NCBI GenBank assembly: GCA_015143295.1
Contig: CM026557.1
Location: 31,939,965 to 32,003,964, forward strand
Source: Tetracentron sinense
Lineage: Eukaryota > Streptophyta > Magnoliopsida > Trochodendrales > Trochodendraceae
DNA: 64,000 nucleotides
Direction: 5' to 3'
Made by a program: the position numbers and the translations under genes. Below, in pieces: positions 33,801-47,383 of this stretch. Numbering within the stretch: position 1 is the first letter of the stretch; each line of letters begins with the position of its first letter. Below the pieces are notes generated by a model. The model was given only the letters and a program-made list of their open reading frames with translations, did no database searches and had not been told where the DNA came from.

Positions 33801-36800
33801 AGGCTCATTTTATAAGGTGAAAAATAAGGATTTTGCTCTTTATGGGCGATGTGGGACTAAAAAATAACCCAAGACACATTGGCACGCAAAACGAAGTTAG
33901 ATCTAGGGTTCTCTTCGTACCGCGCCTTTTTAAAAGCCGTGGCCTAGTTTTTAGGCAAAAATAGACCCCCGCCCTTTAGAAAGGCACTGGTCAATTTATA
34001 AATTTCAAACAGGCCAGCACCCTTGGGCTTTAGTTGGTTTGGGCTTGGCTCCTCTTTTGGCTTTGATCTTGGATATTCTGGAGTCCGGATCTCGTCGTTG
34101 CTCTCTTTCAATACTCGGCACTAATGAGCTTTTTGGGCCCATGAAATCATGCAAAATAGGGTGTCTACACATACCATATGCAAGTTCCCAATTTTATATT
34201 ACATTCAAGGTCCCCGACCTAATATCATGTTTGAGGTTCCTAACCTCGTATCATATCCATGGAAATAAAAATCGCTGAAACCGATACGAAATGGACGATA
34301 CATATAGGTTTCGGTAACTCCCTGTACGAAATTTATACCGATATGAAACAAGCGATACGTATCGTTTATTAGTTATTTATGTTTTAATTCACTGTATAAT
34401 TATAATGGTATTTGTTACTTTGTCTTTGAATCATTTCTCATTACTTTATATTTGATAAATTTAGTTCTAATAACTCATTTGATTCTTTTTATAATTTAAT
34501 TTATTTTTTTATTTAAAAATAAGAAATTATAAGTATCGTCCGAAACCAATACCGAAACCGTTACGTATAGGTTTCAGTAAGGACTGATACATCCCCCGAA
34601 ACCATATTTTTAACCTTGATCATATCCACATTTCAAAGTTCCCAAACTTGGGTACATGCGCGTGCCACAAGGTCAACTTCTACAATATTCCATTCGCTTT
34701 GGGCCTTCACCCCCGAGTCCATAGACTCAATCATTCGATCTGGGCCTTCACCCTTTTTCTATCAAGAAGACCCCCCCTGACATTTCACCATTTATCTTTT
34801 TTCTATGTGGGTACTCCGGCTCTCACAGCCGCATTTGCCAGGAAAACACATCTAACCTGTCAGGAAAAACGCATCTGACATGCCAGGAAGACACATCTGG
34901 TTACCAGGAAGACACATCTGACATCATGCCTATGTGGGAACACCAGCTCTCACAGCTATTCTTGTCAGGAAAACACCCCTGACATTTCACTTTGCCAGGA
35001 AAACACCTCTGACATCACCCTACCAGGAAAACACCTCTGACATATCACTCTACTAGAAAAACACCTCTGACATATCACTCTACTAGAAAAACACCTCTGA
35101 CATATCACTCTGCCAGGAAAACACCTCTGATATTAAACTCTATCAAGAAAAACACCTCTGACATGTAACCCTGTCAAGAAAATCACCTTAGGCAACTAAC
35201 CCTGTCAGGAAAAACACCTCTGACATTTAACCCTATTAGGAAAATCACCTCTGACATATAACCCTGTCAGGAAAAACACCTTTGACATTTAACCCTGTCT
35301 AGAAAAACACCTCTGATATTTTACAATGTCAAGAAAAACACCTTTGACATTTAACCCTATCAGGAAAATCACCTTTGACATTTAACCCTATTAGGAAAAA
35401 AATCACCTCTGACATTTAACCTATCAGGAAAAACACCTCTGACATATAACCCTGTCACGAAAAACACCTCTGACATTTTACCATGTCAAGAAAAACACCT
35501 CTGAAAAACACCTCTGATATTTTACAATGTCAAGAAAAACACCTTTGACATTTAACCCTATCAGGAAAATCACCTCTGACATTTAACCTTATTAGGAAAA
35601 ACACCTCTGACATTTAACCCTGTCACGAAAAACACCTCTGACATTTAACCCTGTCATGAAAAACACCTCTGACATTTTACCATGTCGAGAAACACCTCTG
35701 ACATTCAACCCTATCAGGAAAATCACCTTTGACATTTAACCCTGTTAGGAAAAAAAACACCTCTACCATTTACCTTGTCAAGAAAATCTCCTCTGACATT
35801 TCATCATTTCCTTTTATTTCCACTGACCATGTTGTCACCCTATTCCATCCTTGTTACGTCATTTACTTGGGATCGCAATTAGGTATGTACCTGCTAACTC
35901 AGGTCAACAACCCTTAACCTTTATAAGAATTTGTTTTCATTTCCCCTTAGATTCTGATCTATTACCATTGAAACTCCTACCATAGCGTCTCATACTACCA
36001 TGACAAAGTTTCAAGGTCTCAAGACCATTTCCTAAGAGTTTGTTCCTTCGATAGTTACAATCCATAATAAATTTCTTTCCCTACAAATTACATATTGAAG
36101 CTTGTTTCCTTAATTTCCAATTTATATATTTCTTTTCTCTAATGATCTCCAATTAAATCAAGGAAATACATCAACTTACCCCATATAAATTTCTCCCGAT
36201 AATCACGTAGAATTTCTCTAAATTAAATATCTCTAGCTCTTTCCTGAATTCCAGTACCACACCTTTCATAATTCAAGGATTCTATATGGCGTTTTCGCCC
36301 TAAATCCCAGTACTCATTTCCCAATGTTTAATTAGGAATATTTGGGTATGCTGTGACTCACCTCGAATCATGTTTTAATAGAGTCACATTATTCCAACCT
36401 TAGAATTTCCTAATAAACTATTGAAGTCATTCCATTTTCTAACACTTGGGTCCTTTATGTTTTAACCATAGGAAATCTCCAGTTAATCCAAGATATTCTT
36501 GGATTAATGAAGACAATTGGTCTTTCGTCGTAGCAAATCGGGGTCGAGGTTGTATTAATCCGTTTCGTAACTCTTCCCATCACCAAATATAGAGTTACAT
36601 GATTCATCTCTTAATTTCTAACTGAAAACATATCAGTGTTATTTATTTCCTAATGCCTAGGGAGTTCAGGGTTCTAACTTGGGTTTTTAATCCTAACCTA
36701 TAGTCTTAGGGGCCTATCCTGCATTCACCCAACTTGATGGTCTGTTTTGACCCCCAAGGATTTAGAATTGGGAAATCGTTATTAGACTTTAATTTGTTCC

Positions 36801-39800
36801 CCTTCGAATGACGTTCCCAATGCATCTGAAATCGCCCAATTCCGATAACTGAGTCAAAAGTTATGGGCCAAATACCGGTTCAGGGTTCCGTGTAAAAATT
36901 CTGAAAAGACAATTCCGATCGGATGGAAGTTTACTCTGATCGATTGGAGCGTGACAGAAAAATTGCCCAGATTCTGGTATTTGTCCGATCGATCGGACAG
37001 AGGCTCCAATCGATCGGAAACCTCCAGATTTTTTTTTATAGGTAACGAAAATTTGTATTAATAAAGAGATCAAGAATATACGAACGATGAAAAACTTCGC
37101 CTAAAGAAAGCCAAAAGGTTAAACCAAGATGCTTGACCATCTATTTAAAAAGTCGATCCATTAGACCTTAAAATCAACTGAAACAGAGGCCCAGGTGTAT
37201 AACAACCACCCAATCTTGAGAATAACATTGGGCATCGACTCTTCCTTGGCTTAAAAAATTCTTCTATTTTGTTCCCTCCACAAACCCCAACAAATCGCCG
37301 CAGGGAGCATTCTGCAAACCTCGTTACCTCTCCTACTAAACACTCCTTTTGGCCATCCCAACACCAATTCCCCTAGTCCTCTTTGCGAAACCCAATTCAT
37401 CCCAAAAAGTCCCAAAAAATGATTCCAAACCATCTGCGATTTTAGACAATGTAAGAAAAGATGATTAACATTCTCCTCGGCCTACCTGCACATAATACAC
37501 CTGTTAGGAATGAATATTCCCCTATGAATTAAGTGATCGACCGTGAGAACTTTGTCTAAAGAGGCAGCCCAAAGAAAAGCCTGCACCTTCGAGAGAATCT
37601 TTAACTTCCAGATCTTATAAAAAGCAATGTTTCTACTCCCCTCCTCCTTCTTCCAAAGGAAAGAGTAACAATGGGTTGTTGAGAACTCCTTCTCTACACC
37701 CCCTTCCCATCTTCTTCTATCTTCCATATCTTGATGTATCACACACGCCGTGAGCATTCTTTGCAACGCAAGCCAATCTCCCAATTCTCTTTCCCCAAAA
37801 TTGTCCCTACTAAAATGGGGACCCCACCTAACATCACCATCATGAACCACATAACAATCCTGCACCGCCACCTCTTTCCTACCCACCAATTTATAGATAT
37901 TTGGAAATCTGTTACACAACATCCCCTCACCCAGCCAATCATCTTCCCAGAACCTCACCCTACTACCATTCCCTACCTTAAATTTTAAATTTTCCTTTAT
38001 CAAAGACATAGTAGTCATCACCCCTTTCCAGACTCCCACCCTATATGATATCCTAACCGGTTTCGGATCCCAATCAACCCTACAAGCCCCGAATTTATCT
38101 TTAATAACCCTCCTCCACAGCGTCATCTTCTTTGTGTTGAAACACCACATCCACTTTCCCAACAAAGCTTTGTTCATACACTTGACTCTTCTAAAACCCA
38201 ATCCTCGAAGCTCCTTTGGTCTAGAAACCCAATCCCACTTTACAAGATGCACTTTCCTGGAATCCCCCCTTCCACCCCACAAAAAATCTCTTTGAAGTTT
38301 CTCCACCCTCCTGATCACCGCCCAAGGCATCTTAAACAAAGACATGTGAAAAATTAGAAGATTCGACAACACACTTTTGATCAAAGTTATCCGCCCACCT
38401 AAGGACAAAATCCTTTTCTTCCATCCCGCTAGTCTTAACTCAACTTTCTCCACCACCAGGTCCCAAATAGCTGTCCACTGCGAATTTGCACCTAAAGGCA
38501 ACCCGAGATACCTGATGGGCAAGGATACCAAACTGAAACCCAAACTTCTAGCACTTCTATCAAAGAAGCCTACCTCCAACCCCCCACCCCTATCAGCTTA
38601 CTCTTGGTCATATTAATCTTCAACCCGGATAAGGCCTCAAAACATCTAAGAATACCTCTCAAATTGGCCACCTGATTTACATCCGCCTCCAAGAATAAAA
38701 TAGTATCATCAGCATATTGAAGATGTGAAATAAAGGGCCCCTCCGAACCTGCCCGAAACCCCTTAATCATATCCAACCCTTCCGCCTTAGACAAAATTTT
38801 ACTAAATGCTTCTACCACAATGATGAATAGGAACGAAGATAAGGGACAACCCTGACACAAACCTCTAGAACTGGGAAAGAACCCTTGCGGACACCCATTC
38901 ACTAAAATAGAGAAATGCGCTGACGAAACACACCCCTTCATCCACCTAATCCATTTCTCTCCGAACCCCATAAGTTTGAGCATGTCTTCCAAAAACCCCC
39001 GATCCACATGATCATATGCCTTTTTCATATCTACCTGACAAACAAGACCACCTAACCTCTCTCTAATCTGAGAGTCAATACACTCACTAGCAATCAAGAC
39101 TCCGTTGACCAACTTCTTCCCTTAACAAAAGCACCTTGATAAGCCTCCACCACCTTCCCAACCACCTTCTTCAATCGATTTGCAAGAACCTTAGCCACTA
39201 TCTTGCATAAGCTAGTCACCAAACTGATCGGCCGGAAACCTCCAGATTTTTGACCTTTTTGTGCTCTGTTTTCACCTTTTCTTGGCTATCACCACCCATT
39301 CTTCCTTCCATTCAACCATCCCAACCTCCTTTAATTAACATAAGGGTCTTAGCAACCCAATAACACCAATTGATTTCATTCATTACAAATTTAAACATCC
39401 AATTTTCAAGATCTTAAAATTTCCCTTCATTTTCCCAAAAACCAACTCAAACTTGGATTCAAGGTAGGATTCACGAATTTAAGACCATGGATTATCACAT
39501 ATAGATCAAAGTATATTATTACTCGCCCACAAAAATTTTAAAATCATTCTAAGTCAAGAATCAATCCATTTTATCACAATTTCCACAATATTGAGCTTAA
39601 GGTTATGCCATTCATACATTTCCATTTCCTTCCCTTCCCTTGAATCTATAAAAATCAAAGGAATCATCATCTATGTTCTCAAAATCAACAAGATCCAAGC
39701 AAGAACATGAAGAATAGGGAAGAAGGAAGGAGATTTTACCTAGTTTGACGATTCCTCCGTGCGATTCAGCATTCTCGGATCTTCCTTTCCTTTTTTTTCC

Positions 39801-42800
39801 TTCTTTTTCTTTGCTTCTTCTTTGTTGGCCACCGAAAATAGAGAAAGAGAGAGATGGGAGAGGGCTTGAGAGAGGGTAAAGGAAGAGGGTGAGTGACATG
39901 TGAGAGAGAGGTTTACTCTATTTGGGGCTGAACTCGTGCAAGAGGGGTGGGGTGGCTTTTATAAAAAAAAGGGAGGTGTGGGCTTGATGATGGTGGGTGA
40001 TGTTGCCTCCAACAACTCCTACTAACTTCCACCTTATGTCGATTACGACTAAGTGACGTGATGCGACATGATGCATGACGTGACCTCTTCCAACTGCGAC
40101 CACGCCGACTCCGCGCGTGGTGCTGGTGCGCAGGGTGTGGTAGGTACTGGGCCCCGCAGGTAACTAGCTGAATACTAACGGTAATTTATCTGGTTACAGG
40201 CTAATTAAGCATAATTAAATTAAATATGCTTAATTAAGACAACAATACTTAAACGAGGAAAAATAATATTTTAATATTATTTTTCTTGATTAATTAAATA
40301 AATTTGACTCATGACCCTCTAATTTTATATTTAAAATTCTGGATCAGGACATTCTCCACAGCAACCGACCCGTTAGTGACTGAAAATTGGACTCGAGGAA
40401 TTGAGAAGATTTTCCGGGCAATGACATGCCCTGAAGAGATTAAGTCAGAACTAGCCATCTTTATGCTAGAAGGAGAGGCTGAACACTGGTGGACCAAAGT
40501 GGCGAGGACTGTTCCGAATAACCAGAAGCCTATCTCCTGGGAGAAGTTTACAGAAACGAAAGAATTTCTCGGCCTCCATGTGAAAGACAAAGGAGATGGA
40601 ATTCCTTCAGCTGAGTCATGGCAACATGTTTGTCAGTGAGTACGAGCAAAAGTTTAACTAGCTTTCTCGTTTCGCTACAAGTTGGTGGAAGATGAACAAG
40701 GGAGAGTCGATAAATTTGAAGATGTATCAGAGTAACGAGTTGGTGGTCACCTCAAACGACCAATATAAATCTCCACCAGCAACATCATCATTCACCAATT
40801 TTTATTATCAAAATAACCCAACAGTGCACGGAAATACCCTGGTTGTAACTTTGGATAATAAAAAAAAAATTCGCAACTAATAAAAGGAAAGTTCTAATCC
40901 AATGTTCTTGCATAACTGAAAGGCAGGTAAGAACCCTCAACAAGGGGCTGTGAAATGTTCCACAGAAATAATCCACGGTTTCACAGTGTTCGTACTCCTT
41001 GAAGGAATGCTAAAAAATCAGATAAAACTCTCAATAAAACCGTAAGCATAATGATAACTCATCTCATGGGAAGGCTTCAAATCTTGGAAAAAGGGGCAAG
41101 ATCTGCATCTGAATACGGCTTCTGATGTCTGTCGTATGGATGCATGACATCATCTCCGTGGTGGTTGATCAGATCACACCAACCGAAACTTTCTCATCTA
41201 TTATTTATATTAGGAGTTTGTGTATTATGTTTCACAAACCTTCTCATCTATTATTTATCATAGAGCAATTACAATTTACAAGTTGGCATTTAGTACATCA
41301 TACACTAGAAATTTATATGCAATAACATAAAAACTGAGAAATGACCTCTATTTCCCAACGATTAGTTGCAAGATCTTTCTCCGAGTGTGACTAGAGGATA
41401 GAATGTGCTGTGTATCAGGGTCTGTTTATTATATTTTCAATTGTTATTCGACTTCTCCAGTAAATGAATTGTGTAAACAAGAATCTTGCATCAAGTCTAA
41501 GAAAGTGAGTGGAACTCAAATTTGGATATATGCCTCTATTCTATGATTGTCATCTCAAACAGGGAAGTAGTTTTTTCTTTTCTCTTTTGTCGATTTTAGC
41601 AATTTCATACTTGATTATCCAATGGTTCCATCCATGGATGTCTGCTAGTCTATGTTCTTACTATTTTAGGTTTGGGTCTGTTCAGGTTGTTGATTACGAG
41701 GCTACTATGGCTACTAAGCTTTCAATTGCGAAGAAAATTTTCTCACTAGAGAAGGATTCAGTACTTACTTCCAGTTCATTTCAGAATTTTTTCTCTGAGA
41801 ATGAGGTAATATATGTTCTCTTTATCAGATAATTATAATGTTCACTTGTTCAATAGAAACCTTTTGGTAGTTCATTTATATTCGGTTTCATTGAATTTTC
41901 GACTCATATGAACCTCTTTAATTGTTCTTATTAATATTCAATCGCAACTCACTCTTCTGCTTTTAATTGGTAGGATTGGTTGAAACCCTATGCGGCCTTC
42001 TGTTTCTTGCGAGACTTCTTTGAAACATCAGATCACAGCCAATGGGGCCGCTTTTCTCATTATTCTAAGGACAAGGTAGTAGTGCATATGATCTTGTTTT
42101 AATTGCATTGGAAATGATAATTGATCATTTTGTGTTTCGTATTTCCTGATATGAAATTTTTACTACTGGTTAGTCGAGGGCATCACGTTCAGTTATTCTG
42201 ATTTAGTGTAGGGAATCTTTGATATGTTACCAAACAAAAATTTGACTCCCTGCCATCTCTAACACAGCACTTTTCCTGTGCGTTCAGCTTGAGAAACTTG
42301 TTTCCAAGGATAGTGTGCACTATGACATTATTTGCTTCCAGTATTATATTCAGTTCCATTTACATCTGCAAGTAAGTGACTTAGTCCTTTTATTATTTGT
42401 ATTATTAGCACTGAAATTTAGATACAAAGACTTTCTTATGTCATACTCTTTAATAAACCTATGACTTGGCAGTTATCAGAAGCTGCTACATATGCGAGAA
42501 AGAAAAGAGTGGTCTTGAAAGGAGATCTACCCATTGGTGTTGACAGGAACAGTGTTGATACCTGGGTCTATCCGAACTTGTTTCGCATGAACACGGCTAC
42601 GGGAGCACCCCCTGATTATTTTGATAAAAATGGTCAGAATTGGGGCTTCCCCACTTATAACTGGGAGGAAATGTCGAAAGATAACTACGCTTGGTGGCGT
42701 GCTCGTTTGACCCAGGTTTCTTAATTAGTTCATTCTGTTACATTCCATTGCCTTCATGCATCTCTGATGAAACTTCCCATTCCCTTACTGAAATTAAATC

Positions 42801-45800
42801 ATGAATGGACATTTTTCTGTTGCACTCACAGATGGCAAAATACTTCACAGCATACAGAATAGATCATATCTTGGGTTTTTTCAGAATCTGGGAGCTTCCT
42901 GAACATGCTATTACAGGTCTAGCTGGAAAATTCCGACCATCTATCCCTCTAAGTCAGGTATAGTATGCTTGTTGCAGATTTTGTTATTTTAAAACAAAAT
43001 TCTATTGATTTTAAAATTTTCCAACAATGCTTTCCAAGTTCAAATAAATAGTTGTCTTTGTAAAATGTAGGTTTTGACAAATAAGAAATTGAAGGTTTCG
43101 AGAAATCTCTGTTCATTTTTTCTTGCTCCATTTTTCACACAATTGTGTAGGAAGAGCTTGAGAGAGAGGGAATATGGGACTTCAATCGCTTGAGCCGTCC
43201 ATATATTCGGCAAGGAATTTTAAAGGTTAATGTCTCGTTTTTCTTTCTGGTTATTTTCCTTCTGAAGTTATATCAAGCCACTTGATCCTGTTATATTGTT
43301 TGCGTTCTAGTAATGTGCTCTTTATTAATATAATTCAACTATGTACCATTCTTTCAGGATAAATTTGGAGCTTCTTGGACTGTTATTGCTTCCATTTTTC
43401 TGAATGAGCATGAGAAGCACATTTATGAGGTAATTATCTTGCTTTTAAGTGGATTTTACTTGAGCCTTATGATCTCCTATTGGTTGATGAATATATTTGC
43501 TTTTGCTGGGGGTTTTGTAGCTACCTTTGGAATTAGTCCAAACCATAGTTCAAAAACTTGAAAACGCGACTCAACTCGGAAGTTAGCCGGGTCATGTAAC
43601 TCGGAAAACTAAAAAAAACTCATGTCGCACCCCAAAATCCCATGTTGGTCAATGAGACCTTGGGCTCGTGACACTGGATATCCATATAACATAAAAGACA
43701 TGCTAAAATGTGAGACTGAAAATTTCTCCTTAAAATAGAATAACATCCATAATCCGATGATATATAATAATGAATCCAAGATAAACCATTTAATACTATT
43801 TGACCAACATAAACAAAATATAATCCAATGACCCATTGTGATCTCGGTTCTTAATTAAAACCTAAGCACCATCTTTATAATCTCTTTATTACATCTCTTT
43901 AAACTAAAATAAAACAATAACTAACTAAAGATTGGATTAATAATATGGATAATGATCCAGATTGATCTCCTCCTCGAGATAATCACCTTTATGCTCCTCA
44001 ATGTACTCTTCCTCAACCCAAGGTCCTAGAGCACAAATATCAATTCTCCTGAACCTGTTGGCATCAAAAGTACAGCTAAGCAAACGAAAACTCAGTGTAT
44101 ACAAAGTTAGCTAATAATATCATAACATATAATCATGGTCATGGTTTATCACAACTTACAGTTCATGTGCGTAAGCATGTAAACATAACATAATCATCAT
44201 TCATGGCTTGTTGAAACTCGTGACTTGTGTAGACATGTAAGACTTATGCATGCTCATGTAAGTTTATGTGATCATGTGTACCAATGCATGTAAGATGATT
44301 TGACAATGCATGTAACATGATAATGACAATGCATGTAAAAGGATATCTCCTCAATTACATGTAACATTATAGTTTCCAATGACATATAACATGATAATTC
44401 CCAATGACATGCAACAGGATAGTTCTCAATGACATGTAACATGATAATTCCCAATGACATGTAACATGATAGTTCCAATGACATGCAACATGAAAATCTT
44501 GTGCTTGGGCTTGTGAGACATGTACTTATAATACCTATCATGCGGTGAGACATATGCTTGAGTGTCATGGCTAACTTTTATTTAGGTTATCCCTTAGATT
44601 CCGATTTCACACCATCGAAACTCCACCATAATCGTCCACACAATGATAGTTAGAGAATTTGGGGTCGTTAATATCAATCTCTAAGTATTTACTTACCCGA
44701 AGTTCAACCAACAATATATATGCATAATTACGCATAATTTTACATGCAAGACCATACAATAATACTTTATCATACATGGAAGGTATTCACAATTATAATC
44801 ATAAAATTCCAGATTCAATCTCCATTAAATTTAAATCCCGTCCTCCATCTTCATTCGTAGTACAAATCCTAAAAATATCCCTTCCTCCATAATCATTCAC
44901 ATATGCTTAGATTTTCTAGAAAACAGTTATAATATCATGCATAATCTATCAATATCATTTTCAATTCATAATCATAAATCAGTAGCATGTTGGATCCCAT
45001 ATCCATTATCCCATTTGATTATAGCAACATTAAACCCTCGTGAAATCTTGTAACCCTACTCTTATCATGATCATCAAACCATAATAACATGTAAACATAA
45101 TTTCCAGATCTTAAAATCATTATCTTATAGATATTATTAGGTTAGAACAGTGTATAATACCTCTCTCGATCGCTTCCCTACGATCAATCTCTTTCGAATG
45201 GGCTTGGATCTCGATCTCCAAGCTTTTCTTCTTCTATAGGAAAAACCCTTTGCAAAACTCTAGGTTTCTCTCTTTTTAGATTTCTAAAACTCCTAGAATG
45301 GTTAGGAAACCTTATACCCACGAGATAAAGACTATATATAAGGTTTAGAGTCATAAAACTTTTAAAACTCTCGAAAAATTGGACTTCAAAAGACTTTACG
45401 GACTTTTTGTCTGCTGGTCGTTCGAATGCCCTAGAGGGTCATTCGAACACCCCGTATAAATGTTCTATGTACGCATGTTTCTTCTTCAATAAACAACAAT
45501 GTTTCTCTTCAGCACTAGTCAACAACATATTTATTTTCTTTTAAGTTTTAAATTAAAATACCCTCATTTGGATTTAATAAAAATCTTAGAAAATCCAATT
45601 CCTAGTAAATCAAAATCTCAATTTCTAGTTTTAGTCTAAAAATGGCAAATCTTGCTCGACGTGAAATTTTCGATAGTCCATTAAACCGTTTTAAACATAA
45701 TAATAAAATCTCATAAACATCAAATATCCTTATTTAACCTATAAACATTAATTTCTAGGAGGAATCATCTCCGAATTTGATAATTTATATTTTTGCTAAA

Positions 45801-47341
45801 ACCACACTCTTTCTATAATTCTTGCAAATCCTATACTTAAGTCTTCTTTAATTTAACTGAAGCTCATCAAATAACAAATAATTAAATGCATGACACGAAT
45901 ATCAAGATTTTTATTCAATTTGCATAAGTTTCAAGACAAGAAGTTTTGGGTCTCTTGAACTCAACTCAGCCGACTCGAAAGTATATATATATATATATAT
46001 ATAAAATTTCTACTGCAAAATAATTTATACTGTATACAATTCTACTGCAAACTTAGAAATTTAAAACAATCCTAAAGTAATTGTAATGCTAAAAGCCTAA
46101 AATCAATCCTAATTTAAGAAGTTATAATGATATTGTTAATTTCAAAAATTAGAATCTTCCTCTTCTCGAAAGAGACCTCGATATGGGTTGAATGAGATTT
46201 TAAAAATATATATATATATCCTAAAGTGACTCGGCCGAGTCTTTCCAGTCGAGTAACTCTGCTTGACTCGACCGAGTCATTCTAGTTCCTCGAGTAAAAA
46301 GGAGCTATCGAGGTTTTTGGGAGAGTCGACCTGAAACTCTATCGAGACAAGTCAACTTGGCTGAGTTTTGAGTCGACTCGTTGATTTTTTGTACACTGGT
46401 CCAAACTATGAAAGGATTCACATGCATGATTTTCATAGTGCTTTTGAATAATGGTGCTCTACTGTAGTTCTTAGCAGATAGCCCAATTTTGGTTTAATAG
46501 TACATCCCAATAGAGGACAACCATACTTTTTCTATTTATATCTCTCAATTTGGATGCCATGAGGCGGGCCTTGGAACTTCATATGAAACCCTTGTTGAGA
46601 TATTAATATATTATGCTCTAGAACTTTGTTTAGGATCCATATATAGGTTTGGTTGGCTAATCATGTCATCATTATTTGGAGGCAATTGGAATTTAAGCTT
46701 ATAATCTTATAATTGCTTTATTTGGAACCTCAAATTAAGTTAAAAGAAGAGTACAGATACAAGGTGACACTTTAAAACTCATGGATAAGTTCTACGCTAC
46801 AAAGAAGAAAACTAAAAGAACCATTGGCCAATCTAGGGCATTATAGATGGAGGTAGAGACTGATTGTTTCAGATTGGACAATAACGCACATCCAGCAAGC
46901 AATGGCTGAAAAGCTTTACTAGAGCAAGGGCGTGCTAGCGCGCGCATCCGTTTTTAATATGCAAAACACCTGATATTTGTGGGGACCATTGTTTCCGAAA
47001 GAAAGTATTGTGACTATCAATTTTTAAAAAAAAAATTGCTATATGGAGTTTTTAATTTAAAATTTGGGCAGTGCTGAACAGGTGGCTGACATAATGATTG
47101 GTGAGCTATTGACACAAATTATTCATTGTGTTAGTATCATAGAATCATATCTCACTGCAAATTATATATATATATATGGTTGGTGCAGTTGGCTAGCATC
47201 CCCGGTTTGCTCCCTGTGGTTGTGTGTTCAACTCCCACTCCTCGACTTACCGTGGTGTTTGTAGGGAAATTCTGAGTGGGTTGGTGAGGACACCCGAAGA
47301 GACTAGTCCTTGCCTCGAAGGATTTGGGACACCCTCCATTA

Positions 47342-47383
<42 letters not shown>

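Larger units (their letters stand above)
17574..41685 (+). other. DPE2: DPE2 intron 8, 24.1 kb transposon-filled intron
   Basis: The donor AAG|GTATTG and acceptor TTCAG|GTTGTT are confirmed by protein continuity (exon 8 to [10 protein letters not shown] in exon 9). The intron contains at least four hAT-like MITEs, a copia relic with an internal TRIM, a full copia element with a solo LTR, Ogre-like LTR sequence, a large minisatellite, a LINE and a gypsy gag relic. The splice sites themselves look normal. Confidence 0.93.
43544..46398. mobile_element. hAT-like MITE, word GACTCGACCGAGTC, with nested solo LTR
   Basis: A perfect 8-bp target duplication GTCCAAAC (43536-43543 and 46399-46406). The ends are CATAGTTCAAAAACTTG and the complement CAGTGTACAAAAAATCAACG. 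Words GACTCAACTCGG, GACTCGGCCGAGTC, GACTCGACCGAGTC and GTCGACTCG occupy both subterminal regions. Without the inserted LTR and its duplication the element is about 514 bp. Confidence 0.88.

Noticed and set aside
34850..35800. Regular short repeats resembling a CRISPR array
   Set aside because: The unit is continuous tandem DNA without unique spacers, in a plant intron. It is a minisatellite.
37731..38616. Plus-strand open frames at 37731-37988 and 38377-38616
   Set aside because: They are shadows of the minus-strand LINE reverse transcriptase.
44272..44568. Minus-strand open frame with a repeating peptide
   Set aside because: It is the translation of the 25-bp minisatellite in solo LTR copy B. 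No start context or domain.
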